From the NCBI RefSeq assembly GCF_000381985.1, contig NZ_KB907343.1, positions 124,001-188,000 of the forward strand: DNA of 64,000 nt. Direction: 5' to 3'. The notes beneath the pieces were generated by a model. That model was not told the origin of the DNA and ran no database searches. It saw only the letters and a program-made list of their open reading frames with translations. Each line of letters starts with the position of its first letter. Position 1 is the stretch's first letter. This stretch comes from Novispirillum itersonii subsp. itersonii ATCC 12639. GTDB taxonomy: Bacteria; Pseudomonadota; Alphaproteobacteria; Rhodospirillales; Rhodospirillaceae. Of the stretch, positions 18,032-26,416 are shown one piece after another. Position numbers and translations under genes: made by a program.

Positions 18032-19267
18032 ATGGCCCGGTCACGCCAGACACCGCCACGGGGCTCCGCCCCCCGCCCTTCAGGATCCGCCGGGACCCGC
18101 CCGGAGTCCGGCCTGCGGGCTGAAACCGGCGACCGCGCCTCCCCTCCGCCGACGGAAGGCCGGGGCTTCAACGCATTCCGGATGATCATTCTGCCTTCGG
18201 TCGGTCTGGTGGTGCTGCTGCTGTTCACGCAGGGCTGGTTCATGCTGGCCGACAGCGTGACGGAAGGCTGGGGCCGCTGGGCGGCAGCGCAGAAGAAGAA
18301 CGGCTGGACCATCACCACCGGGGCTCCGCAGCGGCGGGGCTACCCGGCAAAAGTCGAGATCGGCCTGCCGATGCTGCGGATCACCGGCGCTACCGGGGGG
18401 CTGGAGGCCGAATCCGCCTCGCTGACGTTCAATGGCTGGGCCCCCGGCACACCGATCTTCCGCATCAGCGGGCCGGTGACCCTGACGCTGGCCGACGGGC
18501 AGAAACTGACCGGCACGGTTGACGAAGCCAAAGGCATCCTGAAGCAGGCCTCCGGAGGCACATCTCTGGCCGTAACCCTCTCCGGCTTCCGGGGACGGCA
18601 GGTCACCACCGGGGTGCCGGTCACACTGGACAGCCTGACCCTGAGTGTTGATCCGCTGGCACCGGGTGCCGGGGCCTCTGACCGCACCCCGGTTTACCGG
18701 CTGGCGGCAACGCTGAAAAACCTGATCCTGCCCCAGACGGTTACCGGCCAGTTCGGCACCAACATGCCTGAAGCGGTGCTTCAGGCAGAAATCCGGGGTC
18801 CCTTCGTCCTGCCGGGCAGCGGGTCTGCCAAGGCCCCCGGGACTCTGACGCAGGCCCTGCAAACCTGGCGCGACGGCGGCGGCACGCTGGAACTGCAACG
18901 CCTGTATCTGGACTGGGCCCCGCTGAAAATCGGTATCGCCGGCACCATGGCGCTGGATGAAGGGCTACAGCCGGAAGGGGCCTTCAGCACCAGCATCAAC
19001 GGCCTGATGCCGATGCTCGACCGCCTTGAGCGGCAGGGCATCATCCGGGGGCGTGATGCCTCGGTCGGCCGGGTTCTGCTGGGGGCGATGGGGCAACGGG
19101 CCACCGATGGCACCGTAACCCACACCCTGCCACTGAGCATTCAGAACCAGAAGCTGACTGTCGGCCCGGTGCCGTTGATGGCAATGCCGCCGATCCGCTG
19201 GGGCGACGATATGCAAACCCCCGGCACCCCCACCCCCGCCGTCACACCGCAGGGCGTGACGGACTGA
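18032..19267 (+). CDS. DUF2125-family membrane-anchored protein
   Basis: 411 aa: a Pro/Arg-rich cytoplasmic N-terminus (1-48), one transmembrane helix (about 50-70, MIILPSVGLVVLLLF), then a large periplasmic part. The latter begins GWTITTGAPQRRGYPAKVEIGLP and has the repeated beta pattern of the alphaproteobacterial DUF2125 family. The function is unknown. The architecture recalls AsmA-like envelope proteins. It stands as a single gene, with a convergent small ORF behind it. Confidence 0.85.
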   Translation: MARSRQTPPRGSAPRPSGSAGTRPESGLRAETGDRASPPPTEGRGFNAFRMIILPSVGLVVLLLFTQGWFMLADSVTEGWGRWAAAQKKNGWTITTGAPQRRGYPAKVEIGLPMLRITGATGGLEAESASLTFNGWAPGTPIFRISGPVTLTLADGQKLTGTVDEAKGILKQASGGTSLAVTLSGFRGRQVTTGVPVTLDSLTLSVDPLAPGAGASDRTPVYRLAATLKNLILPQTVTGQFGTNMPEAVLQAEIRGPFVLPGSGSAKAPGTLTQALQTWRDGGGTLELQRLYLDWAPLKIGIAGTMALDEGLQPEGAFSTSINGLMPMLDRLERQGIIRGRDASVGRVLLGAMGQRATDGTVTHTLPLSIQNQKLTVGPVPLMAMPPIRWGDDMQTPGTPTPAVTPQGVTD

Positions 19268-19304
19268 CCGCCGGTCTTGCCGGAGGAAATCTGAGCGGAG
19301 GGGG

Positions 19305-19565
19305 TCAGACCGTGGTTGTGGCCTCTTCGCTGTCAGCAGTGGCCTCAGAAGACGCATCTTCAGCGGGGACAGACAGTGTCGCCCGCTCCGGCTCCCCCAG
19401 TGCCAGGGCGTCACAGGTCTGGTAATAATCCTCCCACCGGTCAGCAAACTCCTCTGCCGCCTGTAACAGCACAGCGGCAAGGGGCTTATCGCCCCGCTGT
19501 GCCAGCCCCTGAAGGCGACCCAGAAGGTCGGCAGGCAACAGCAGGGATAAAGGAGTACCACTCAT
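19305..19565 (-). CDS. Small protein with ribbon-helix-helix-like segment
   Basis: 86 aa from ATG 19565 (an ATG at 19631 would add 22 residues). The first part, TPLSLLLPADLLGRLQGLAQ followed by two helices, resembles a strand-helix-helix of CopG/Arc type. The last 30 residues are acidic and unstructured. The DNA-binding role is an inference from pattern only. No toxin gene is adjacent, so an antitoxin role is not supported. Confidence 0.5.
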   Translation of the reverse strand: MSGTPLSLLLPADLLGRLQGLAQRGDKPLAAVLLQAAEEFADRWEDYYQTCDALALGEPERATLSVPAEDASSEATADSEEATTTV

Positions 19566-19675
19566 GACGTTTCTCGCTGGCTGCGACGGCCCGCCTCCCT
19601 GCCCGGTGACATGCCGCCTTTGTTTTACCATGAACCCGTGGTACCCCTGCCCTTCCGCGATACCCCAGTCAGACC

Positions 19676-22090
19676 ATGCCCAATAACACCGACCTCCCCC
19701 GACAGGAACCCTCCTTTGGCACCAGACGCCGCCCGGAAACCCGGAGCGGCCTGACCGCCGGTGAGCCCATCAATCCCCGCGCCGGAGCCGCTGCGGCACC
19801 GGATCAGCACCCATCCCGGCCGAGGGATGGCGTGACCGGGCCCCGACTGCGGGAGGACCCGGTATTCACCCCCCAGAAAACCAGAACCGGCCCGCAAGGG
19901 CAAGGGGATGCCGGGGCCAGACGGACCCAACCGCTTGAAAACAGACGGGAACCCCGCCGCTCTTCTGATCTCGCCATCCTGAAGGGCACCCTGACCCGGC
20001 TGGTCCGCCACCTGTGGCAGGACCGCAGCAAATCCCGTACCGCAGCCCCCCGCGCTGCCAAGGCCAACGGCACACCACCACCCCAGAAACCCCCGGTGGC
20101 ACGCAAGCCTTCCGGCGGTGGCGGGCGCGGCGGTAAAGGCGGCTGGGGGCGTCGGCTGCTGCGCTGGGGCCTGACCGCGATGGTCTGGGGCATCATTGCC
20201 GTCACCGTTGTGGTGGCATGGTTTGCTGCCGATCTGCCCCGCATTGATCTGGCAGCGGCCATGACCCGCCGCCCCTCCGTCACCTTCGAGGCGGCGGATG
20301 GGTCCATTATCGCCACCTATGGCGAGAACTACGGTGACGTTCTGGATGTCAGCGACCTGCCCCCCTACCTGCCGGGGGCGGTGATGGCGATTGAAGACCG
20401 CAAATTCTACTACCACTTCGGGATTGACCCGATCGGTCTGGCCCGGGCGATGATCGTCAACGCCCGCGCCGGACGGACGGTGCAGGGTGGATCGACCATC
20501 ACCCAGCAGACCGCCAAAAACCTGTTTCTGTCACCGGACCGGACCGCGAAGCGAAAAATTCAGGAGGTCCTGCTGGCCTTCTGGCTGGAATGGACCTTCA
20601 CCAAGGATCAAATTCTCAGCCTGTACCTCAACCGGGTCTATCTGGGGGCCGGGACCTATGGCGTTGATGCCGCCGCCCACCGTTACTTCGGGGTTTCCGC
20701 CCGCGATGTGACGCCTTATCAGGCAGCAGTGCTGGCCGGGTTGCTGAAGGCCCCGTCAACCTATAATCCGGAAGCCAATCCGCAGGCCTCGTTCAACCGG
20801 GCCAAAGTGGTGCTGGGGGCAATGGCCGAAACCGGCACCATCACTGCGGAACAGGCCAGACAGGCCTCGGTGATGCCGCCCCCGCGCCCGGCAACCCCCG
20901 GCGGACGGACCGGGCGGTACTTTGCCGACTGGGTCGGTGACCGGCTGGATGATTTCCTCGGGCAGGTTAACGCCGACCTGATCGTCCGCACCACGCTGGA
21001 CCCCAAAATTCAGGCCGCCGCCGAAAAAACCCTGCGGGAAACCCTTGCCGCCAAGGGCCCGGCGATGGCGGCATCACAGGGGGCGGTGGTGGTCATGCGC
21101 CCGGATGGGGCAGTGCTGGCGATGGTCGGCGGGGTTGACTATGCCACCAGCCAGTATAACCGGGCCACGCAGGCCCAGCGCCAGCCCGGCTCGGCCTTCA
21201 AGCCGGTCGTCTATCTGACCGCCACCGAAAAGGGGTATCGCCCGGACGATATGGTGCTGGATGCCCCGATCACCTTCAAAAACTGGTCGCCGGAAAACTT
21301 TGACCGCAAATATCTGGGCGAGATCCCGCTGCGGACCGCCGTCGCCCGGTCAATCAACACCGTGGCAGTGCGGGTGTCAGAGGATGTGGGCCGAACCAAT
21401 GTCATCAACACCGCCCGGCAACTGGGCCTGACCGTCTCTTCCGACGCCCAGCCCTCTCTGGCGCTGGGAACCGAGGAAACCACCCTGCTGAGCCTGACCA
21501 ACGCCTATGCTGCGCTGGCCAACACCGGGCGCTTTACACCGGCATGGGGCATCAGTGACGTGATGACCCGGTCCGGCGAAGTGCTGTACCTGCACGAGAA
21601 TGACGTGGTGCGTACCGTCGCCAGCCCGGATGCGGTCGGGGCCCTGAATGACATGCTGACCGGCGTTCTGACCGAAGGCACCGGCAAAGGGGCCGCCTTC
21701 GGTCGCCCGGCGGCTGGCAAAAGCGGTACCACCCAGAATTACCGCGATGCCTGGTTTATGGGATATACCCCCGACATCGTCACCGGGGTATGGATCGGCA
21801 ACGATAACAACAGCCCGATGAAACGGGTCACCGGCGGCACTCTGCCCGCGATGGTCTGGAAAGGGGTGATGCAGGCCGCCCATAGCGGCATCCCGGTCCA
21901 TGATCTGCCCCGGGACACCCGTACCGGAGTCGGCGGTTTCTTTGACCGTCTGTTCGGTGGCGGACAGAGCCACAGCCCTGCGGCCCCCGGCGGGAATCCG
22001 TCATGGCCGCCGGTCTCCGAGACCCCAAGCGGACCTTACGATTCCTCGAAGGAAGCAGAGCGGATCATGAACATGTCAGGCGACAAGTAA
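19676..22090 (+). CDS. mrcA: Class A penicillin-binding protein 1A
   Basis: 804-aa peptidoglycan polymerase. A disordered, basic/Pro-rich cytoplasmic N-terminus of about 158 residues and a TM helix (about 164-186) precede the GT51 domain. That domain has Glu240 in MAIEDRKFYYHFG and the GGSTITQQTAKN motif. The transpeptidase domain has Ser506-A-F-Lys509 (QPGSAFKP), SIN in ARSINT, and the KSGTTQ triad. No OB insert of the enteric PBP1a type is obvious. No clear Shine-Dalgarno precedes the ATG at 19676, and a strong terminator follows. Confidence 0.95.
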   Translation: MPNNTDLPRQEPSFGTRRRPETRSGLTAGEPINPRAGAAAAPDQHPSRPRDGVTGPRLREDPVFTPQKTRTGPQGQGDAGARRTQPLENRREPRRSSDLAILKGTLTRLVRHLWQDRSKSRTAAPRAAKANGTPPPQKPPVARKPSGGGGRGGKGGWGRRLLRWGLTAMVWGIIAVTVVVAWFAADLPRIDLAAAMTRRPSVTFEAADGSIIATYGENYGDVLDVSDLPPYLPGAVMAIEDRKFYYHFGIDPIGLARAMIVNARAGRTVQGGSTITQQTAKNLFLSPDRTAKRKIQEVLLAFWLEWTFTKDQILSLYLNRVYLGAGTYGVDAAAHRYFGVSARDVTPYQAAVLAGLLKAPSTYNPEANPQASFNRAKVVLGAMAETGTITAEQARQASVMPPPRPATPGGRTGRYFADWVGDRLDDFLGQVNADLIVRTTLDPKIQAAAEKTLRETLAAKGPAMAASQGAVVVMRPDGAVLAMVGGVDYATSQYNRATQAQRQPGSAFKPVVYLTATEKGYRPDDMVLDAPITFKNWSPENFDRKYLGEIPLRTAVARSINTVAVRVSEDVGRTNVINTARQLGLTVSSDAQPSLALGTEETTLLSLTNAYAALANTGRFTPAWGISDVMTRSGEVLYLHENDVVRTVASPDAVGALNDMLTGVLTEGTGKGAAFGRPAAGKSGTTQNYRDAWFMGYTPDIVTGVWIGNDNNSPMKRVTGGTLPAMVWKGVMQAAHSGIPVHDLPRDTRTGVGGFFDRLFGGGQSHSPAAPGGNPSWPPVSETPSGPYDSSKEAERIMNMSGDK

Positions 22091-22101
22091 TTTTTTTGCG
22101 G

Positions 22102-22138
22102 AAAAGGCGGTACCGAAAAGGCCCGCCTTTTCTTTTTT
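22102..22138 (+). terminator. PBP1A intrinsic terminator
   Basis: Stem AAAAGGCGG / CCGCCTTTT, 12-base loop, then C and TTTTTT at 22133-22138. It begins 12 bp after the stop. Confidence 0.9.
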
Positions 22139-22256
22139 CGGTTAGACCCGCCGTTTGCAGCCTTGGTATAAGGCAGGCAGCGGGCCAGTCTGCCGTGGTG
22201 CCAAGATTGCTCAGGCCGTTTCCGGTGCCGCTGGCTGCGGGTAAGCGACGATGATG

Positions 22257-22279
22257 CCCCCCCCCTTTTTTTTTAAAAA
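22257..22279 (+). repeat. C9-T9-A5 homopolymer run in the purT leader
   Basis: Nine C, then nine T, then five A, ending 49 bp before the purT ATG. It lies in the presumed 5' leader or promoter of purT. Such tracts are prone to slippage during replication. Confidence 0.9.
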
Positions 22280-22327
22280 CCGCTCGACAAGACCAACCGC
22301 CAACAACAGACAGGAACGAGGCCGGAC

Positions 22328-23506
22328 ATGGGTGCGATTGCGAAAATTCTGCTTCTGGGGTCCGGGGAACTCGGCCGGGAATTTGTGATTTCCGCCAAGC
22401 GTCTGGGGGCGGAGGTGATTGCCTGCGACTCTTATGCCAATGCACCGGCCATGCAGGTGGCCGATGGCTTCGAGGTGTTTTCGATGCTCGACGGCGAGGC
22501 CCTCGGCGCAGCCATCGAAAAGCACAGACCGGACCTGATCGTCCCGGAAGTGGAAGCCATCCGCACCGAAGTGCTGAAGGATTATGAAGACCGCGGCTAC
22601 ACCGTGGTCCCGTCGGCACGCGCCACCATCATGACCATGAACCGCGACCGCATCCGCGAAGTGGCGGCGCAGGACCTTGGTCTGCGCACATCGACCTATC
22701 TCTATGCAGAAACCCGGGAGGAAATGCGGGCCGCGGTCGAGAAGGTCGGCCTGCCCTGCGTGGTCAAGCCGGTAATGTCATCTTCTGGCAAGGGGCAAAG
22801 CACCGTGCGCGCCGCCGATGCGGTCGATGCGGCGTGGGACTATGCCGTTGCCGGTATGCGCGGTGACCGTCAGCGGGTGATTGTCGAGGCCTTCATCCCC
22901 TTCGATTACGAAATCACTCTGCTGACCATCCGCACCCGTGACGGGGTCATCTTCTGTCCGCCGATCGGCCACCGGCAGGAGCGCGGCGACTATCAGGAAA
23001 GCTGGCAGCCCGCCGCCATGTCTGACAGCGCCATCGCCGCCGCGCAGGAAATGGCGAAAGCCGTGGTCGATAACCTTGGCGGCTACGGCCTGTTCGGGGT
23101 CGAGTTCTTTGTGGTCGGTGACACCGTGATCTTTTCCGAACTGTCGCCCCGCCCGCATGATACCGGGATGGTGACGCTGATTTCGCAGAACCTGACCGAA
23201 TTTGACCTGCATGCCCGCGCCGTTCTCGGGCTGCCGATTCCCGGCATTACCCTGCACGGCCCCAGCGCCTCCGCAGTGGTGCTGGCCGACCGCGACTCGG
23301 CGGACTTTACCATCTCCGGCCTTGCCGACGCTCTGCGCCCGGATGCACCGGGCGTCGATCTGGATGTCCGGATCTTCAACAAGCCGACAACCCGCCCTTA
23401 TCGTCGGATGGGGGTGGCGCTGGCCTTGGTGCGTGATGGCGATGTTGATGCCGCCCGCAAGGCAGCCCGTGACGCTGCCGCAAAAATCACCCTGACCTAC
23501 GCGTAA
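22328..23506 (+). CDS. purT: Formate-dependent GAR transformylase PurT
   Basis: 392-aa ATP-grasp enzyme making formyl-GAR from GAR, formate and ATP in purine synthesis, a folate-independent alternative to PurN. It starts ILLLGSGELGREF (N-terminal PreATP-grasp domain). It has the PVMSSSGKGQS ATP loop (about residues 150-160), EAFIPFDYEITLLT and ELSPRPHDTGMVT, all typical. GGAACGAGG lies upstream. The ArsC-like gene follows 23 bp later. Confidence 0.97.
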   Translation: MGAIAKILLLGSGELGREFVISAKRLGAEVIACDSYANAPAMQVADGFEVFSMLDGEALGAAIEKHRPDLIVPEVEAIRTEVLKDYEDRGYTVVPSARATIMTMNRDRIREVAAQDLGLRTSTYLYAETREEMRAAVEKVGLPCVVKPVMSSSGKGQSTVRAADAVDAAWDYAVAGMRGDRQRVIVEAFIPFDYEITLLTIRTRDGVIFCPPIGHRQERGDYQESWQPAAMSDSAIAAAQEMAKAVVDNLGGYGLFGVEFFVVGDTVIFSELSPRPHDTGMVTLISQNLTEFDLHARAVLGLPIPGITLHGPSASAVVLADRDSADFTISGLADALRPDAPGVDLDVRIFNKPTTRPYRRMGVALALVRDGDVDAARKAARDAAAKITLTYA

Positions 23507-23529
23507 CCCTGACACAAGGATACCGGGCG

Positions 23530-23880
23530 ATGACCGTGACGCTTTATGGCATCAAAAACTGCGACACCATGAAGAAAGCCTTCAGCTGGCTGGATAGTCA
23601 CGGCATCGCCTACACCTTCCATGATTACCGCAAGGCCGGGATCCAGCAGGCCGATCTGCAACGCTGGTGTGCGGTCTGGGGATGGGAAAAGGTGATCAAC
23701 CGCAGCGGCACCACGTTCCGTAAGCTGCCCGAGGAGGTCAAGGCCAGCCTGACCGCCGACAGCGCGATGGCCCTGATGCTGGAACAGCCGTCCATGATTC
23801 GCCGCCCGGTTCTGGAAACACCGGAACCGGCGGAGTTGGGCTTCAAGGCAGAGCGCTACGCCGAAATTTTTGGGATCTGA
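23530..23880 (+). CDS. ArsC/YffB-family thioredoxin-fold protein
   Basis: 116 aa. LYGIKNCDTMKKAFSWLD places the single active-site Cys11 at the N-terminus of helix 1. The C-terminal GFKAERYAEIF is typical of the YffB/Spx-like branch rather than true arsenate reductase, since the basic arsenate-binding set is not evident. It probably uses glutathione, and its target is unknown. It lies just downstream of purT and may share its transcript. Confidence 0.88.
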   Translation: MTVTLYGIKNCDTMKKAFSWLDSHGIAYTFHDYRKAGIQQADLQRWCAVWGWEKVINRSGTTFRKLPEEVKASLTADSAMALMLEQPSMIRRPVLETPEPAELGFKAERYAEIFGI

Positions 23881-23927
23881 TTCCTCCTGCCTGTCCCCGG
23901 CATCGTCTGCACCCTTGGGAAAGCGCC

Positions 23928-24293
23928 ATGATCGACCTGACACCGCTGTATTTTATCCTCGCCATCCCGGCGCTGTTTGTTCCGGTGCTGATCGCGACCC
24001 TGTTCGCTGAGATGAATACCAAGCGGACCCCGATTGGTCGCTGGCTTTACGCCACACTGGTCGGAGTACTGCTGGTGATACAGCTGTTGCTGGGGCCGAT
24101 CCCGGGCATTATCGGCAACCTGATTGCCGCAGGACTCTGCACTGCGGTCATCGCCTATATCAGCGTTGGCCGTCTGGCCAGCATGGGTATCCACAAGACC
24201 GTACTTGCCGTCTGCACCGGGATTCCGCTGATCGGCATTGGCTTCATGATCTATCTGGCCTGTGCCGCACCACAAAAGACAGAAACCGCCTGA
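23928..24293 (+). CDS. Small integral membrane protein of unknown function
   Basis: 121 aa with three to four hydrophobic segments (about residues 5-27, 41-62, 63-85 and 95-115) and little else. No family recognised. It starts 47 bp after the ArsC-like gene and ends in a hairpin at 24286-24308, near the convergent tRNA gene. Confidence 0.65.
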   Translation: MIDLTPLYFILAIPALFVPVLIATLFAEMNTKRTPIGRWLYATLVGVLLVIQLLLGPIPGIIGNLIAAGLCTAVIAYISVGRLASMGIHKTVLAVCTGIPLIGIGFMIYLACAAPQKTETA

Positions 24294-24308
24294 AGCGTTT
24301 TCAGGCGG
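24286..24308 (+). terminator. Hairpin overlapping the stop codon of the membrane-protein gene
   Basis: 9-bp stem CCGCCTGAA / TTCAGGCGG with a 5-base loop that overlaps the TGA stop. No T-run follows, so it is a weak terminator candidate or an mRNA 3' stabiliser. Confidence 0.4.
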
Positions 24309-24342
24309 CTGAGGGGTGCCGTAAAAGATTCTCGATGAAATG

Positions 24343-24419
24343 TGGTGTTCCCGGCGGGATTCGAACCCACGGCCCCCGGATTAGGAATCCGGTGCTCTAT
24401 CCTGCTGAGCTACGGGAAC
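24343..24419 (-). tRNA. tRNA-Arg (anticodon CCT)
   Basis: 77 nt including an encoded CCA. Acceptor stem GTTCCCG / CGGGAAC. Anticodon arm CCGGA-TTCCTAA-TCCGG with anticodon CCT. The T-loop is GGTTCGAATCC. It lies between two convergent protein genes. Confidence 0.95.
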
Positions 24420-24476
24420 ACTGCCGCCCTTATAACGGGGGTTCCGGCAGCTTTCCAGTCCTGAAATTATCCGATG

Positions 24477-25469
24477 TCAGCCCGCCTTACGGTGCCCGGC
24501 GGCAAAGTCTTGCAGGGCCTGCATCAAAGATACCCGGATTCCGGGCTCCAAGGCCGAATGCCCGGCATCCGGGACCATGACCAACTGGCTTTCAGGCCAT
24601 GCTGTATGCAGATCCAGTGCGGTTTCCGGCGGGCAGATAACATCATACCGCCCCTGCACGATGGTGCAGGGCAGGTGCCGGATCCGCCCGATATCCCGCA
24701 GCAGCTGGCCTTCTTCAAGAAACCCGGCGTGAGCCATGTAATGCGCTTCCAGCCGGGCAATCGCCAGACCTTCGATCAGCCCGTCCGGGCCGGGCAGGCC
24801 GGTGAGTGGTGAGACCGACGGAAGCAGACGGGCACAGGAATCCTCAAACCCCGCCCAGCGCCGGGCCGCGGGCCCATGCACCGCCGGATCAGGATCCGTC
24901 AGCTGCCGGTAATAGGCCTGCAAAGGTGCCTGCTGCTCTGCAGGAGACAAGGCCCCAAAGAATTCCGCCGCCGCTTCGGGGAAGAAACGCCCCATGCCGT
25001 GGATGAACCAGTCCACTTCCCGCTGCCGGAACAGAAAAATCCCGCGCAGGATAAAACCAAGACTCCGCTGTGGATGGGCCTGCCCATAAGCGAGCGCCAG
25101 CGTACTGCCCCACGACCCGCCAAACAGCAGCCACTGATCAATCTGCAGAGACTGACGCAGCACTTCCATATCCGCCACCAGATGGGCAGTGGTATTCGCA
25201 TGCCACGCCGCATAGGGACGGGACCGCCCTGCGCCGCGCTGATCAAACAGCACCACGCGATAAACCGCCGGATCAAAGAAGCTACGGTGAATCGGGGCGC
25301 ATCCGGCACCCGGCCCGCCATGGACATACAGCACCGGAATACCATCCGGATTGCCGCATTCCTCCCAGTAGATCTGATGTCCATCACCGACATCCAACAG
25401 ACCGGAGGCCCGGGGGGCCGTCACCGGAAAAGCGGTAACCGGGCGGCGTTGAGGGGTCTGGACTGTCAT
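24477..25469 (-). CDS. pip: Prolyl aminopeptidase
   Basis: 330-aa alpha/beta hydrolase that removes N-terminal proline from peptides. The oxyanion motif HGGPGAGC, the nucleophile elbow GGSWGSTLALAYG, the strand GRYDVICPP with the catalytic Asp, and DAGHSALEPG with the catalytic His are all present. Start at 25469 (MTVQTPQRRPV). An in-frame ATG at 25520 would add 17 residues. No signal peptide. Shine-Dalgarno is weak. Confidence 0.94.
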   Translation of the reverse strand: MTVQTPQRRPVTAFPVTAPRASGLLDVGDGHQIYWEECGNPDGIPVLYVHGGPGAGCAPIHRSFFDPAVYRVVLFDQRGAGRSRPYAAWHANTTAHLVADMEVLRQSLQIDQWLLFGGSWGSTLALAYGQAHPQRSLGFILRGIFLFRQREVDWFIHGMGRFFPEAAAEFFGALSPAEQQAPLQAYYRQLTDPDPAVHGPAARRWAGFEDSCARLLPSVSPLTGLPGPDGLIEGLAIARLEAHYMAHAGFLEEGQLLRDIGRIRHLPCTIVQGRYDVICPPETALDLHTAWPESQLVMVPDAGHSALEPGIRVSLMQALQDFAAGHRKAG

Positions 25470-25539
25470 CGTATGGACTCTGAAACAGGGGGAAGAAACA
25501 GACAGGCCCAGGCGCAACACAGCCGTCAGGCGCCAGGGA

Positions 25540-26247
25540 TCAAGCGTCAGGGATCAGACCGGCTTTGCGGCCCAGATTGACCGCTGCCACCCGGTTGGTG
25601 GTCCCCAGTTTTTCAAAGATATTCGCCACGTGGTTTTTCACCGTCGGCAGGGCGGTATCCAGCACGCGGGCAATTTCCTTATTGCTCATGCCTTTGGCAA
25701 TCAGCGTCAGCACCTCAGTCTGGCGGGGGCTGAGTGCCACCCCTTCCAGTCCCGGCGGCAGGGTGTCTTCAGCAAGCACATCCGCCGGGAAGAACCGTTC
25801 ACCGCCAAGTATCCGCTCCAGAATCGCCAAAATCTGGTTCACCGGGAAGGTCTTGGGAATAAAGCCCAGCGCCCCGGCGGCAATGGCGGCCCGCATATCT
25901 GTCCGCCGCTCAGACGCCGTCAGCACCACCACCGGCAGACCGGCACGAATCAGCCGCAGGCGCTTCAGCAGGGCCAGCTCTTCCATCCCCGGCATGTGCA
26001 GATCCAGCACCACCAGATCCAGATCGGTGTTGGCATCCAGCGCCGCCAGAGACGACTCGGCGTCAAAAGACTCCAGCACAATCGAGCAGAAGCCCCGCGC
26101 TTCCATCAACAGGCGCAGCCCTTCGCGGAAAACGGCGTGATCGTCAGCGATCAGAACCTTGGCACAGATCGTGCCGCCGGCCCCATCATCGTTTCCGCCG
26201 AACTGATTATGAACCTGATTAATGGTTCGTCCCCCTTTGTCGATCAC
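25540..26247 (-). CDS. LuxR/NarL-type response regulator (orphan)
   Basis: A receiver domain starts at AKVLIADDHAVFREGL and has the phospho-acceptor Asp in VVLDLHMPGM, Thr in VVLTAS and Lys in FIPKTF. The C-terminal LuxR helix-turn-helix is LSPRQTEVLTLIAKGMSNKEIA and onward. I take the GTG at 26247 as start (235 aa). An ATG at 26409 is in frame, but that extension has no homology-like character and runs through a 14-bp tandem repeat. No sensor kinase is adjacent. A promoter region is shared with the divergent SNase-like gene. Confidence 0.85.
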   Translation of the reverse strand: MIDKGGRTINQVHNQFGGNDDGAGGTICAKVLIADDHAVFREGLRLLMEARGFCSIVLESFDAESSLAALDANTDLDLVVLDLHMPGMEELALLKRLRLIRAGLPVVVLTASERRTDMRAAIAAGALGFIPKTFPVNQILAILERILGGERFFPADVLAEDTLPPGLEGVALSPRQTEVLTLIAKGMSNKEIARVLDTALPTVKNHVANIFEKLGTTNRVAAVNLGRKAGLIPDA

Positions 26248-26250
26248 CTG

Positions 26251-26291
26251 CAAGACGCTGCCCCCAAGACTCTGCCCCCAAGACTCTGCCC
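26251..26291. repeat. Three 14-bp tandem repeats ahead of the response regulator
   Basis: The unit CAAGACtCTGCCCC begins at 26251, 26265 and 26279, with one substitution in the first copy. It lies immediately upstream of the GTG at 26247 and between two divergent genes. The period is not a multiple of three, which argues against it being coding. Confidence 0.85.
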
Positions 26292-26416
26292 TATGTCCGC
26301 TGGCCGTGCCCGTTGTCCCGGTGACTGAAAGGGTCTGCAGTGTGCCGATCCCCGCCGGAACCCCCCTGCCCGACCTGCGAAGACTTGCGCGGCGAACAAG
26401 AGAATGCATAGTCCAA

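Noticed and set aside
19305-19565. Antitoxin of a toxin-antitoxin pair
   Set aside because: The ribbon-helix-helix resemblance is weak and no toxin-like ORF lies next to it.
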